Of a stretch of 5,108 nt of DNA, positions 1-4,821 are shown piece by piece (positions within the stretch are counted from its first letter, which is position 1; the number at the start of each line of letters is the position of its first letter). This stretch comes from Desulfobulbaceae bacterium. GTDB taxonomy: Bacteria; Desulfobacterota; Desulfobulbia; Desulfobulbales; Desulfocapsaceae. Under the pieces are notes generated by a model. That model saw nothing but the letters and a program-made list of their open reading frames with translations, ran no database searches and was not told the DNA's origin. The position numbers and the translations under genes were made by a program. The stretch spans positions 1 through 5,108 of the forward strand of contig DAOVUU010000231.1 in NCBI GenBank assembly GCA_030632405.1. Reading direction: 5' to 3'.

Positions 1-71
1 GCCAGAGAGCCATATTCTCTGCTCAGCATCCATATATTTTTTATCTGTTTTTTCTCTACACCCATTTTCAT
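1..71 (-). CDS. Glycogen/starch synthase-like protein, N-terminal fragment (runs off left edge)
   Basis: Only the first 23 complete codons are visible, from an ATG at 71-69 to the window edge. The frame is open throughout and reads ...KNIWMLSREYGSLA. A tryptophan/isoleucine strand followed by a SREYG-like turn resembles the start of GT5-type glycogen/starch synthases of Desulfobacterota, where a glycine-rich GAGGVKDV-like ADP-glucose-binding loop comes next; that loop would lie outside the window. An in-frame stop lies 18 bases upstream of the ATG, so the start must be here or at the second ATG (65-63). No good Shine-Dalgarno sequence precedes either ATG; a 19-codon ORF ends 4 bases upstream and may couple translation. 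If correct, the product would elongate alpha-1,4-glucan from a nucleotide-glucose donor in the cytoplasm. The assignment rests on about a dozen residues and is tentative. Confidence 0.5.
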   Translation of the reverse strand, partial: MKMGVEKKQIKNIWMLSREYGSL

Positions 72-75
72 TATT

Positions 76-135
76 TTATGGATTTTTTATCTTCTCATCT
101 GTATTTTTCTCACTGGCACAGCAGCTGCAGTACAT
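76..135 (-). other. Possible 19-codon leader ORF before the left-edge gene
   Basis: An ATG at 135-133 opens a short frame whose product starts MYCSCCASEK and ends KNP at a TAA (78-76). It is preceded by AGAGGGG (145-139), a usable but closely spaced ribosome-binding site. The stop falls 4 bases before the ATG of the left-edge gene, which has no convincing ribosome-binding site of its own, so translational coupling is conceivable. The three cysteines within five residues are unusual for a random short frame. It could equally be chance. Confidence 0.2.
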
Positions 136-193
136 ATTCCCCTCTTTCTCCAATCTCAACAAAGCACTGCTGTTGTTACCAGACACAGTTTTG

Positions 194-211
194 ACAGTAC
201 CTTGGTACTGT
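194..211. promoter_or_regulatory. Perfect 8-bp inverted repeat, operator-like
   Basis: ACAGTACC-TT-GGTACTGT: two perfect 8-bp arms separated by 2 bp. It covers five of the six bases of the predicted minus-strand -10 box (207-212), where a bound dimeric regulator would block polymerase. It is not followed by a T-run on either strand, so a terminator is unlikely. The regulator is unknown; the motif does not match a LexA, Fur or FNR consensus that I recognise. Confidence 0.45.
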
Positions 212-234
212 ATTCGTTAAACATGCTATGTCAA
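207..234 (-). promoter_or_regulatory. Candidate sigma-70-type promoter for the left-edge gene
   Basis: On the minus strand a perfect -35 TTGACA (234-229) is followed after 16 bp by TACAGT (212-207), matching 4 of 6 bases of TATAAT. The start site would be near position 200, giving an untranslated leader of about 130 bases before the ATG at 71. The -10 overlaps the inverted repeat at 194-211. Confidence 0.4.
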
Positions 235-347
235 GATCATCAACATTGAATTAATTTAATCCATTTTTGTCGGTTTTACCATTCGATTCAGCCCTCAAAT
301 CAAGTTGAGCTATTGCACATTTAGAGTTTTTACGAGGTTATCCATTA

Positions 348-376
348 TTGACTGATTCCAGAAAAAAACATATAGT
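348..376 (+). promoter_or_regulatory. Sigma-70-type promoter for the yjbQ-pseudouridine synthase pair
   Basis: TTGACT (348-353) and TATAGT (371-376) each match the consensus at 5 of 6 bases and are separated by exactly 17 bp. Transcription would begin near 383, leaving a leader of about 32 bases that carries the ribosome-binding site AAAGGAGA (403-410), 4 bases before the ATG at 415. Confidence 0.6.
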
Positions 377-414
377 ATCGAGGTAATTGAGATTTTTTTA
401 TCAAAGGAGAATAC

Positions 415-813
415 ATGCTTACCGGAAGTTTTTCTTTAACGACAACCTCACAAATGGAACTGATCGCTATTTCCGAAAAAATACATGCTCTCATTCAGAA
501 AAATTCTGTTTCATCCGGAATATGTTATCTTTTCAATCCACACACCACCGCCGGCCTCACAATCAACGAAGGAGCAGACCCGGATGTAGGTGACGATTTA
601 ATAAAAGGACTGCTCCATATGGTGCCCTCCAACCTCGACTACAAACACTTTGAAGGAAACTCCCCTGCACACATTATGTCTTCACTGGTCGGCAGTTCTC
701 TTATCGTTCATATAGCAGACGGCAAGCCGCAGCTGGGGACCTGGCAGAAGATCTTCTTCTGTGAATTTGACGGTCCCCGAACCCGTAAAGTACACTGGAA
801 AATAGTCGAATGA
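415..813 (+). CDS. yjbQ: YjbQ/UPF0047 family protein (secondary thiamine-phosphate synthase-like)
   Basis: The 132-residue product has the full length and the signature blocks of the YjbQ (UPF0047) family: PHTTAGLTINEGADPDVGDD (residues 42-61), HFEGNSPAHI (78-87), and GTWQ followed by IFFCEFDGPR (108-122). The conserved His43, Glu52, Asp55, Asp57, His78 and His86 look like a metal or phosphate site at a subunit interface. Family members are small trimeric cytoplasmic proteins; the E. coli homologue shows weak thiamine-phosphate synthase activity in vivo, and the physiological role is not settled. The ATG at 415 is preceded by AAAGGAGA at 4-base spacing and by a near-consensus promoter. The gene overlaps the next by 4 bases (ATGA), so the two are almost certainly cotranscribed. 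Family membership is secure; the biochemical role is not. Confidence 0.93.
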   Translation: MLTGSFSLTTTSQMELIAISEKIHALIQKNSVSSGICYLFNPHTTAGLTINEGADPDVGDDLIKGLLHMVPSNLDYKHFEGNSPAHIMSSLVGSSLIVHIADGKPQLGTWQKIFFCEFDGPRTRKVHWKIVE

Positions 814-1526
814 ACGAACCCATCCGATTGCAGAAATACCTTGCTCAATGCGGGGTAGCTTCGAGAAGAACGTGTGAAAAATTTATACTTTCCGGAAAAA
901 TAGCAGTGGATGGCACAACTGTCACCGAAATGGGAACGAAGATTGTGCCGGGAAAAAACAAAGTCACCTGCAGCGGTAAATTAATCAAAAATAAAGAAAA
1001 ACACCTCTATTACCTTCTCAATAAACCAAAAGGATATGTTACAACTCTCTCGGACCCCCAGGGTCGGCCTGTAGTTATCTCCCTTATTAAAAATGTATCC
1101 GCTCGTCTTTTTCCCGTTGGCCGGCTGGACCTTGATACAGAAGGTGCTCTGATTTTAACAAACGACGGCCTGTTGGCTCAAAAAATACAGCATCCGAGTA
1201 ATGAAACCCGTAAAACCTATGAAGCCATAATAAGAGGGCACCTGCAGCCAGCAGCCTCTGCTGCTCTTGAAAACGGTATCCTTCTTGAGGGAAAAATGAC
1301 TGCCCCCGCAAAGATCACCATCCTGTCCCGAAAAGGCGGCAACACCCTTGTCAAAATTACTATCCACGAGGGAAGAAAACGCCAGGTAAGAAAAATGTTC
1401 TCCCATATTAACCACCCTGTCGTACATCTCAAACGGACTGCCTACGGCAAATTATTTCTTGGTAACATTCCAAGCGGCAAGTACAGACAACTTAATCCTG
1501 GAGATTTAAAAAAAATATTTTTATAG
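810..1526 (+). CDS. RsuA/RluB-family pseudouridine synthase
   Basis: The 238-residue cytoplasmic enzyme isomerises uridine to pseudouridine in rRNA. An N-terminal S4 RNA-binding domain (about residues 5-55: IRLQKYLAQCGVASRR, then a GKIAVDG turn) is followed by the catalytic domain with NKPKGYVTT (71-79), the active-site motif GRLDLDTEG (104-112; Asp107 is the expected nucleophile), and EGRKRQVRKM (187-196). This architecture is typical of the RluB/RluE/RluF/RsuA group, and the length is normal. RluB (23S rRNA, U2605 in E. coli numbering) is the likeliest match because the S4 domain is complete and EGRKRQVRKM is present, but RsuA cannot be excluded, so no symbol is given. The start ATG overlaps the yjbQ stop (ATGA) and has only a weak upstream purine stretch, which suggests translational coupling. 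Confidence 0.93.
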   Translation: MNEPIRLQKYLAQCGVASRRTCEKFILSGKIAVDGTTVTEMGTKIVPGKNKVTCSGKLIKNKEKHLYYLLNKPKGYVTTLSDPQGRPVVISLIKNVSARLFPVGRLDLDTEGALILTNDGLLAQKIQHPSNETRKTYEAIIRGHLQPAASAALENGILLEGKMTAPAKITILSRKGGNTLVKITIHEGRKRQVRKMFSHINHPVVHLKRTAYGKLFLGNIPSGKYRQLNPGDLKKIFL

Positions 1527-1533
1527 AATTTTC

Positions 1534-1562
1534 TTTACAAACTTTCAATTAGCTGATTAAAT
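1534..1562 (+). promoter_or_regulatory. Candidate promoter just after the pseudouridine synthase gene
   Basis: TTTACA (1534-1539, 5 of 6 consensus bases) and TTAAAT (1557-1562, 4 of 6) are 17 bp apart. Initiation near 1569 would give the IHF/HU gene a leader of about 190 bases, or a short separate RNA ending at the T-run 1684-1691. The region is AT-rich, so chance matches are expected. Confidence 0.3.
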
Positions 1563-1586
1563 CTAAACAGTTATGGATTAAATTGA

Positions 1587-1691
1587 AACCCAAAACAGAG
1601 CATGACCGCCACTAAACAGTTGATTTTGCGGTATTTTTGTTGTTTTTAGCTAAAAATATTCATGAGTAGAGTTTGGGTTACCGTTTTTTTT
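1587..1691 (+). other. Possible structured leader or terminator region before the IHF/HU gene
   Basis: AACCCAAA (1587-1594) is perfectly complementary to TTTGGGTT (1672-1679), and eight T residues follow at 1684-1691. Inside lies ACCGC (1605-1609) paired with GCGGT (1628-1632), followed by the T-rich stretch ATTTTTGTTGTTTTT (1633-1647), and then the perfect palindrome TTTTTAGCTAAAAA (1643-1656). Either hairpin could end transcription of the upstream operon; the smaller has only 5 bp and an 18-base loop. CTAAACAGTT also occurs twice (1563-1572, 1612-1621). No coding region is visible between 1527 and 1759. Confidence 0.3.
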
Positions 1692-1759
1692 CGCGTGATT
1701 TTCCACTATTGGAACCGTACCACAGAAGATAATTTGATTTTCGGAGACAGGAGTCAAGT

Positions 1760-2041
1760 ATGAACAAATCAGAGCTCATTGAGGCATTGGCACAGGAAAT
1801 GGAACTACCTCATCGTGAAGCGGCTGCAATCACCACTACAATAATTGAAACGATGACAGAAGCACTTAGTAGAGGCGAGAGTATTGAAATACGTGGCTTT
1901 GGCAGCTTTATAATCAAAAAATACAATTCATATGAAGGTCGAAATCCAAAAACAGGGAAAAAAATTCTAGTAAAACCCAAGAAACTCCCTTTCTTTAAAG
2001 TCGGTAAAGATCTACGCGAAAAAGTGAATAGCGGCAAGTAA
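1760..2041 (+). CDS. IHF/HU family nucleoid DNA-binding protein (IHF-beta-like)
   Basis: The 93-residue product is a full-length DNABII (HU/IHF) protein. The N-terminal helices (MNKSELIEALAQ, residues 1-12, and about 18-38) form the dimerisation body. IEIRGFGSF (42-50) is the conserved turn entering the beta-sheet, and RNPKTG (61-66) is the tip of the DNA-binding arm with the intercalating Pro63. The basic C-terminus is also typical. The KSELIE start and the GESIEIRGFGSF block resemble IHF-beta more than HU, but many Desulfobacterota carry several DNABII paralogues, so the exact type is left open. It would act as a homo- or heterodimer that bends DNA. CAGGAG (1748-1753) lies 6 bases before the ATG. 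It converges on rimO, with a hairpin between the two stops. Confidence 0.93.
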   Translation: MNKSELIEALAQEMELPHREAAAITTTIIETMTEALSRGESIEIRGFGSFIIKKYNSYEGRNPKTGKKILVKPKKLPFFKVGKDLREKVNSGK

Positions 2042-2050
2042 GGTACTAAA

Positions 2051-2088
2051 GAGCGCGCATATTTCACACATTGTATATTTGCGCGCTC
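2051..2088. terminator. Bidirectional terminator-like hairpin between the IHF/HU gene and rimO
   Basis: GAGCGCGCA (2051-2059) pairs perfectly with TGCGCGCTC (2080-2088), a 9-bp GC-rich stem with a 20-base, partly self-complementary loop. T-runs are weak on both sides (CCCTTCTCCC on the plus strand, TTT then AGTACC on the minus strand). It sits between convergent genes, which fits a shared terminator. The right arm lies inside rimO. Confidence 0.6.
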
Positions 2089-3425
2089 CCTTCTCCCACA
2101 ACCCTGCCAACGAGGTCATAGATTTGTGTCTCACAGATCTTCACTTCGACAATGTCACCGGGACTGGCGATTCCATCGTTTATATAAACACAGCCGTCAA
2201 CTTCCGGCGCCTGGTATCTGGTTCTCCCCTCCAGAAGTAAGTCTGTTTCTCTGCTCACCCCTTCCACCAGAACCGGTTCCACTCTCCCGATATACTTCTT
2301 CTGAATTTCCTTTGAAAGACCGGACTGGAGGGCGAGCAGATGATCGCACCTTCTCTTTTTCTCCTCCTCTGACAACTGGCCTGAAAACAGTTCGGATGGG
2401 CAGCCTTCTTCATTGGCATACGCGAAAACTCCCACATGATCAATCTGAGTTCGTTTGAGAAAGGATTCAATCTCCATGAACTCCTTTTCTGATTCCCCGG
2501 GAAATCCGACAAGAAAGGTAGTTCGTATTGCAATATCCGGAATGGAGTGACGAACTCTTTCTAAAAGTCTGTACAACGTCTCAGAATTATACCTGCGATT
2601 CATCGCTGCCAGGATCCGGTCATTCACATGTTGAAAGGGGATATCGAGATACGGCACAATCCGTGGATTATCTGCCATAAGTTCGAGAAGTTGATCAGTG
2701 ATGCCGGAGGGATAAAGATAGAAGAGGCGTATCCACTCTATCGATGTTCTATCGAGCAGCCCTTTGACAAGCAGCTCAAGGTCTGCTTCCCGCCCAAGGT
2801 CATCACCATACGCAGTACTATCCTGCGCAATAAGAGACAGCTCTTTTATTCCCTGCTCCTGGAGATTTACAGATTCACTTATAAGATCCTCTATCCTGCG
2901 GCTGCGAAGATTACCGCGAATTGAAGGAATCATGCAGTAGGCGCACCGATTATTACATCCTTCGGTGATTTTCAGCCAGGCGCTGGCTTTCGGGGTTGTG
3001 ATAACCCTGGGAAGAGCACTGTCCATCAGGAATCTTTCGGGTAGGATAACGCGGCTTCCAGTTTTTCCTTCACTGTACAGGTCAGTCACCAGTTTCCCGA
3101 TATTGCCCGCACCTTCAGTCCCGACAAAAAGATCCACTTCAGGAAGATTTTTAACAAGCATCTCCTTGTAACGCTGAACAAGGCAGCCTGTTACAACAAG
3201 TTTTTTCCCGGGAGTCAGTCTTTTAATTTTAGCAAGCTCCAGTATCTCATCAATAGCCTCTTCAACAGCCGACTGTATGAAACCACAGGTGTTGAGCAGA
3301 AGAAGGTCTGCTTCCTCCGGTGATTCTACAAACTCCCAGCCGCTGTCGGCCATAGCCCCAAGCATCACTTCAGAGTCTACAAGGTTCTTCGCGCATCCAA
3401 GACTGATTAGATTAAATTTTGGCAT
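2064..3425 (-). CDS. rimO: Ribosomal protein S12 methylthiotransferase RimO
   Basis: The 453-residue radical-SAM enzyme carries out beta-methylthiolation of the conserved aspartate of ribosomal protein S12 (Asp89 in E. coli). The N-terminal UPF0004 domain starts with SLGCAKNLVDSEVMLG (residues 8-23) and supplies Cys11, Cys47 and Cys81 for the auxiliary Fe-S cluster. The radical-SAM motif CNNRCAYC (157-164) gives Cys157, Cys161 and Cys164 for the SAM-binding cluster. SLIAQDSTAYG (197-207), PYLDIPFQH (258-266) and TFLVGFPGE (303-311) are typical core blocks, and a TRAM domain occupies about 378-442. SLGCAKNLVDSE and YLDIPFQH separate RimO from the tRNA enzyme MiaB. The ATG at 3425 is preceded by AAGGA at suitable spacing. 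It lies 51 bases downstream of the phosphorylase, probably in one transcript. The last eight residues (from GSAQ) are encoded by the terminator hairpin region. Confidence 0.97.
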   Translation of the reverse strand: MPKFNLISLGCAKNLVDSEVMLGAMADSGWEFVESPEEADLLLLNTCGFIQSAVEEAIDEILELAKIKRLTPGKKLVVTGCLVQRYKEMLVKNLPEVDLFVGTEGAGNIGKLVTDLYSEGKTGSRVILPERFLMDSALPRVITTPKASAWLKITEGCNNRCAYCMIPSIRGNLRSRRIEDLISESVNLQEQGIKELSLIAQDSTAYGDDLGREADLELLVKGLLDRTSIEWIRLFYLYPSGITDQLLELMADNPRIVPYLDIPFQHVNDRILAAMNRRYNSETLYRLLERVRHSIPDIAIRTTFLVGFPGESEKEFMEIESFLKRTQIDHVGVFAYANEEGCPSELFSGQLSEEEKKRRCDHLLALQSGLSKEIQKKYIGRVEPVLVEGVSRETDLLLEGRTRYQAPEVDGCVYINDGIASPGDIVEVKICETQIYDLVGRVVGEGSAQIYNV

Positions 3426-3447
3426 TGAAGTCCTTATTCCATTGGTG

Positions 3448-3468
3448 TCCGGGTAGAAGAATCCCGGA
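3448..3468 (-). promoter_or_regulatory. Intercistronic hairpin between the phosphorylase and rimO
   Basis: On the minus strand TCCGGG pairs with CCCGGA across a 9-base loop. No T-run follows, so it is more likely an RNA-stability or processing element than a terminator. It lies between the phosphorylase stop (3479-3477) and the rimO ribosome-binding site. Confidence 0.3.
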
Positions 3469-3476
3469 TAACTGAG

Positions 3477-4217
3477 TTATTTGCTCATTTTTGCAACATG
3501 GTCAAAAAGCAGGTTCATGGCATTTCTACATTGTTTTTTAAAATTTGTGGAAGAAAATCCGGATTTCCATGTTTCTCCCCATAACTCATCAGAGACCATA
3601 AGCAGTGCCGAAAATTGAATCCCACGAAATTTTGCAACTGAACAGAGTGCCGAAAATTCCATATCAACAGCGGAAACATTTTTTTCAGATCTCAGTTTTT
3701 TCAGCACTCTCCTGTCTTCTCGATAGATGGCATCTGTGGACCAGATGCAACCATTTTTAAACCTGATATCCCTGTCCAGAAGAAGTGATTCCAGGCTTTG
3801 ATTTAATTTCAGAGAAGGTTCAATTTTTGTCTTTTTATTATAATAATACGATGTCCCTTCTCCTGACAGCGCTGAATCGGGTATCACAATATCTCCGATT
3901 TTCAGGGCCCTGGAATTCGCCCCACACCAGCCGAGCAGGATTATGCGAAATGCTCCCAATGCAATGAGTTTTTCCATTGTCATCACTGCCATAGGTGCAC
4001 CAATTGACGGCCCGGCAACAAAGCTGGATCCATCCTCTGCTACAGAAAGGTTTGAATTAAAAAGAAATCGAGACTCGGCCTTTGCATCTTTATAAATGGA
4101 GTGAGCACTTCGGGCCTCAAGCGGATTAACCAGCAGGATGCCGGTTTCAGGGATCGATTTTTCCTTTTTCCCCCGTTGTGGATGTATCAGAATATCTGGA
4201 TCTTCTGTTCTAGTCAT
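3477..4217 (-). CDS. Nucleoside phosphorylase (PNP/UDP family)
   Basis: The 246-residue product fits the hexameric PNP_UDP_1 superfamily, which cleaves nucleosides with phosphate to base and ribose-1-phosphate in salvage. Visible blocks: GPSIGAPMAVMTMEKLIALG (69-88, phosphate/ribose region), RIILLGWCGA (91-100), KIGDIVIPDSALSGEGTSYY (106-125), STDAIYRED (160-168), VDMEFSAL (184-191, with the ribose-contacting Met186-Glu187 pair) and VSDELWGE (208-215), whose Asp210 lies at the usual catalytic/base-recognition position. EGTSYYY resembles archaeal-type purine or uridine phosphorylases, but the substrate cannot be read from this; MTA phosphorylase or a nucleosidase remains possible. GWCGA is an unusual form of the G-(T/S)-(A/C)-G motif. 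The ATG at 4217 is forced by an upstream in-frame stop, yet no Shine-Dalgarno sequence precedes it. rimO follows 51 bases downstream. Confidence 0.85.
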   Translation of the reverse strand: MTRTEDPDILIHPQRGKKEKSIPETGILLVNPLEARSAHSIYKDAKAESRFLFNSNLSVAEDGSSFVAGPSIGAPMAVMTMEKLIALGAFRIILLGWCGANSRALKIGDIVIPDSALSGEGTSYYYNKKTKIEPSLKLNQSLESLLLDRDIRFKNGCIWSTDAIYREDRRVLKKLRSEKNVSAVDMEFSALCSVAKFRGIQFSALLMVSDELWGETWKSGFSSTNFKKQCRNAMNLLFDHVAKMSK

Positions 4218-4245
4218 TAAAGGTAGATAAGCTGTAGGTTTTTCC

Positions 4246-4287
4246 TATTCGGTGTTCGGTGTTGAATGTTCGGTGTTCGGTGTTCAA
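4246..4287. repeat. Six-unit heptanucleotide tandem repeat (TGTTCGG type)
   Basis: Six consecutive 7-bp units fill exactly 42 bp: TATTCGG, TGTTCGG, TGTTGAA, TGTTCGG, TGTTCGG, TGTTCAA. Three are identical and the others differ at one or two bases, all within a TGTT + CGG/GAA/CAA scheme. The array lies 29 bases upstream of the phosphorylase ATG and would be in its 5' untranslated leader if the candidate promoter (4326-4353) is used. The units abut with no spacers, so this is not a CRISPR array. Confidence 0.85.
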
Positions 4288-4325
4288 AAACATATTTTAT
4301 TTTTACAAAATGGGTAATGCTATTG

Positions 4326-4353
4326 TTTATATTGAGTTGCGCTTTGAAGGCAA
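4326..4353 (-). promoter_or_regulatory. Candidate promoter for the phosphorylase-rimO pair
   Basis: On the minus strand TTGCCT (4353-4348, 4 of 6 consensus bases) and TATAAA (4331-4326, 5 of 6) are separated by 16 bp. Transcription from about 4319 would place the heptad repeats in a roughly 100-base leader. It lies downstream of the atpE terminator, which supports independent expression. Confidence 0.4.
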
Positions 4354-4395
4354 TAAATTTACAAACCGACATAAAAAGACATCCTGACCACGCAA

Positions 4396-4425
4396 AAGGG
4401 GTTACAGATTCCTCTGCAACCCCTT
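4396..4425 (-). terminator. Strong hairpin terminator of the atpB-atpE transcript
   Basis: On the minus strand AAGGGGTTGCAGA pairs with TCTGTAACCCCTT around a GGAA tetraloop (GNRA type), giving a 13-position stem. One position is a G-U wobble in minus-strand RNA but an A-C mismatch in plus-strand RNA, so the stem is best formed by the transcript coming from atpE. Only TT follows before GCG (four Ts counting the stem end), so termination may be less than complete. It lies 33 bases after the atpE stop. Confidence 0.75.
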
Positions 4426-4458
4426 AACAACCTTAGTACAATCGTTCTATCTCTTATA

Positions 4459-4710
4459 CTATCCTAACAGTGGATTAGCATAGAGGAGAATAAGAGAGAT
4501 AACCAGTCCGTAAATAGCAACAGATTCGGCAAGGGCCATACCAAGAATCATGAATACCATTAACTTTGGCTGAACTTCAGGATTTCGCGCGAGTCCCTGA
4601 CATGCGCCATTACCAACTGAACCGATACCGATACCTGCTCCAAGTCCGGCAAGACCGATTGACAGAGCTGCGCCTATACAGATAAGTGCTAATTGAAGAT
4701 TTCCTTCCAT
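4459..4710 (-). CDS. atpE: ATP synthase F0 subunit c (proteolipid)
   Basis: The 83-residue hydrophobic hairpin protein forms the rotor ring of F-type ATP synthase in the cytoplasmic membrane. Helix 1 (about 6-31) carries the glycine-rich packing run ending GAGIGIGSVG (24-33). The polar loop is ARNPE (41-45), where other members have RQP or RNP. Helix 2 (about 50-78) holds the ion-binding carboxylate Glu62 within ALAESVAIYG (59-68). Length and ending (LLYANP) are normal. Of the Na+-coordinating set known from Ilyobacter, the helix-1 glutamine is replaced by Ile29 and the threonine by Val64, while Glu62, Ser63 and Tyr67 remain, which points to proton coupling. AAGGAG precedes the ATG by 6 bases. 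It follows atpB by 111 bases, and a terminator follows it. No F1 genes are in the window. Confidence 0.96.
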   Translation of the reverse strand: MEGNLQLALICIGAALSIGLAGLGAGIGIGSVGNGACQGLARNPEVQPKLMVFMILGMALAESVAIYGLVISLILLYANPLLG

Positions 4711-4821
4711 TTCCTTCTCCTTACATTGAATTTATTATTTGGCCTTCTTCTTTATTTATTTAACACCCCGCAAAGGAGGATAAGTACCTTCGGCAGATTT
4801 AGCATTCAGAGCAACCAACAG

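Noticed and set aside
387..593. Plus-strand frame overlapping yjbQ
   Set aside because: The overlapping yjbQ frame carries the family motifs and the ribosome-binding site; this frame is Arg/His-rich shadow sequence.
1087..1432. Minus-strand open frames inside the pseudouridine synthase gene
   Set aside because: They are shadows of a well-conserved coding sequence, with no family resemblance.
2126..2458. Plus-strand open frame opposite rimO
   Set aside because: It is antisense to clearly conserved rimO sequence, has no ribosome-binding site and its composition is unlike a protein. The same holds for the frames at 2628-2924 and 2965-3171.
3785..3967. Plus-strand 60-codon frame inside the phosphorylase gene
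   Set aside because: It is antisense to conserved motifs and has no independent support.
4246..4287. CRISPR-like array
   Set aside because: The 7-bp units abut directly, with no spacers and no cas genes.
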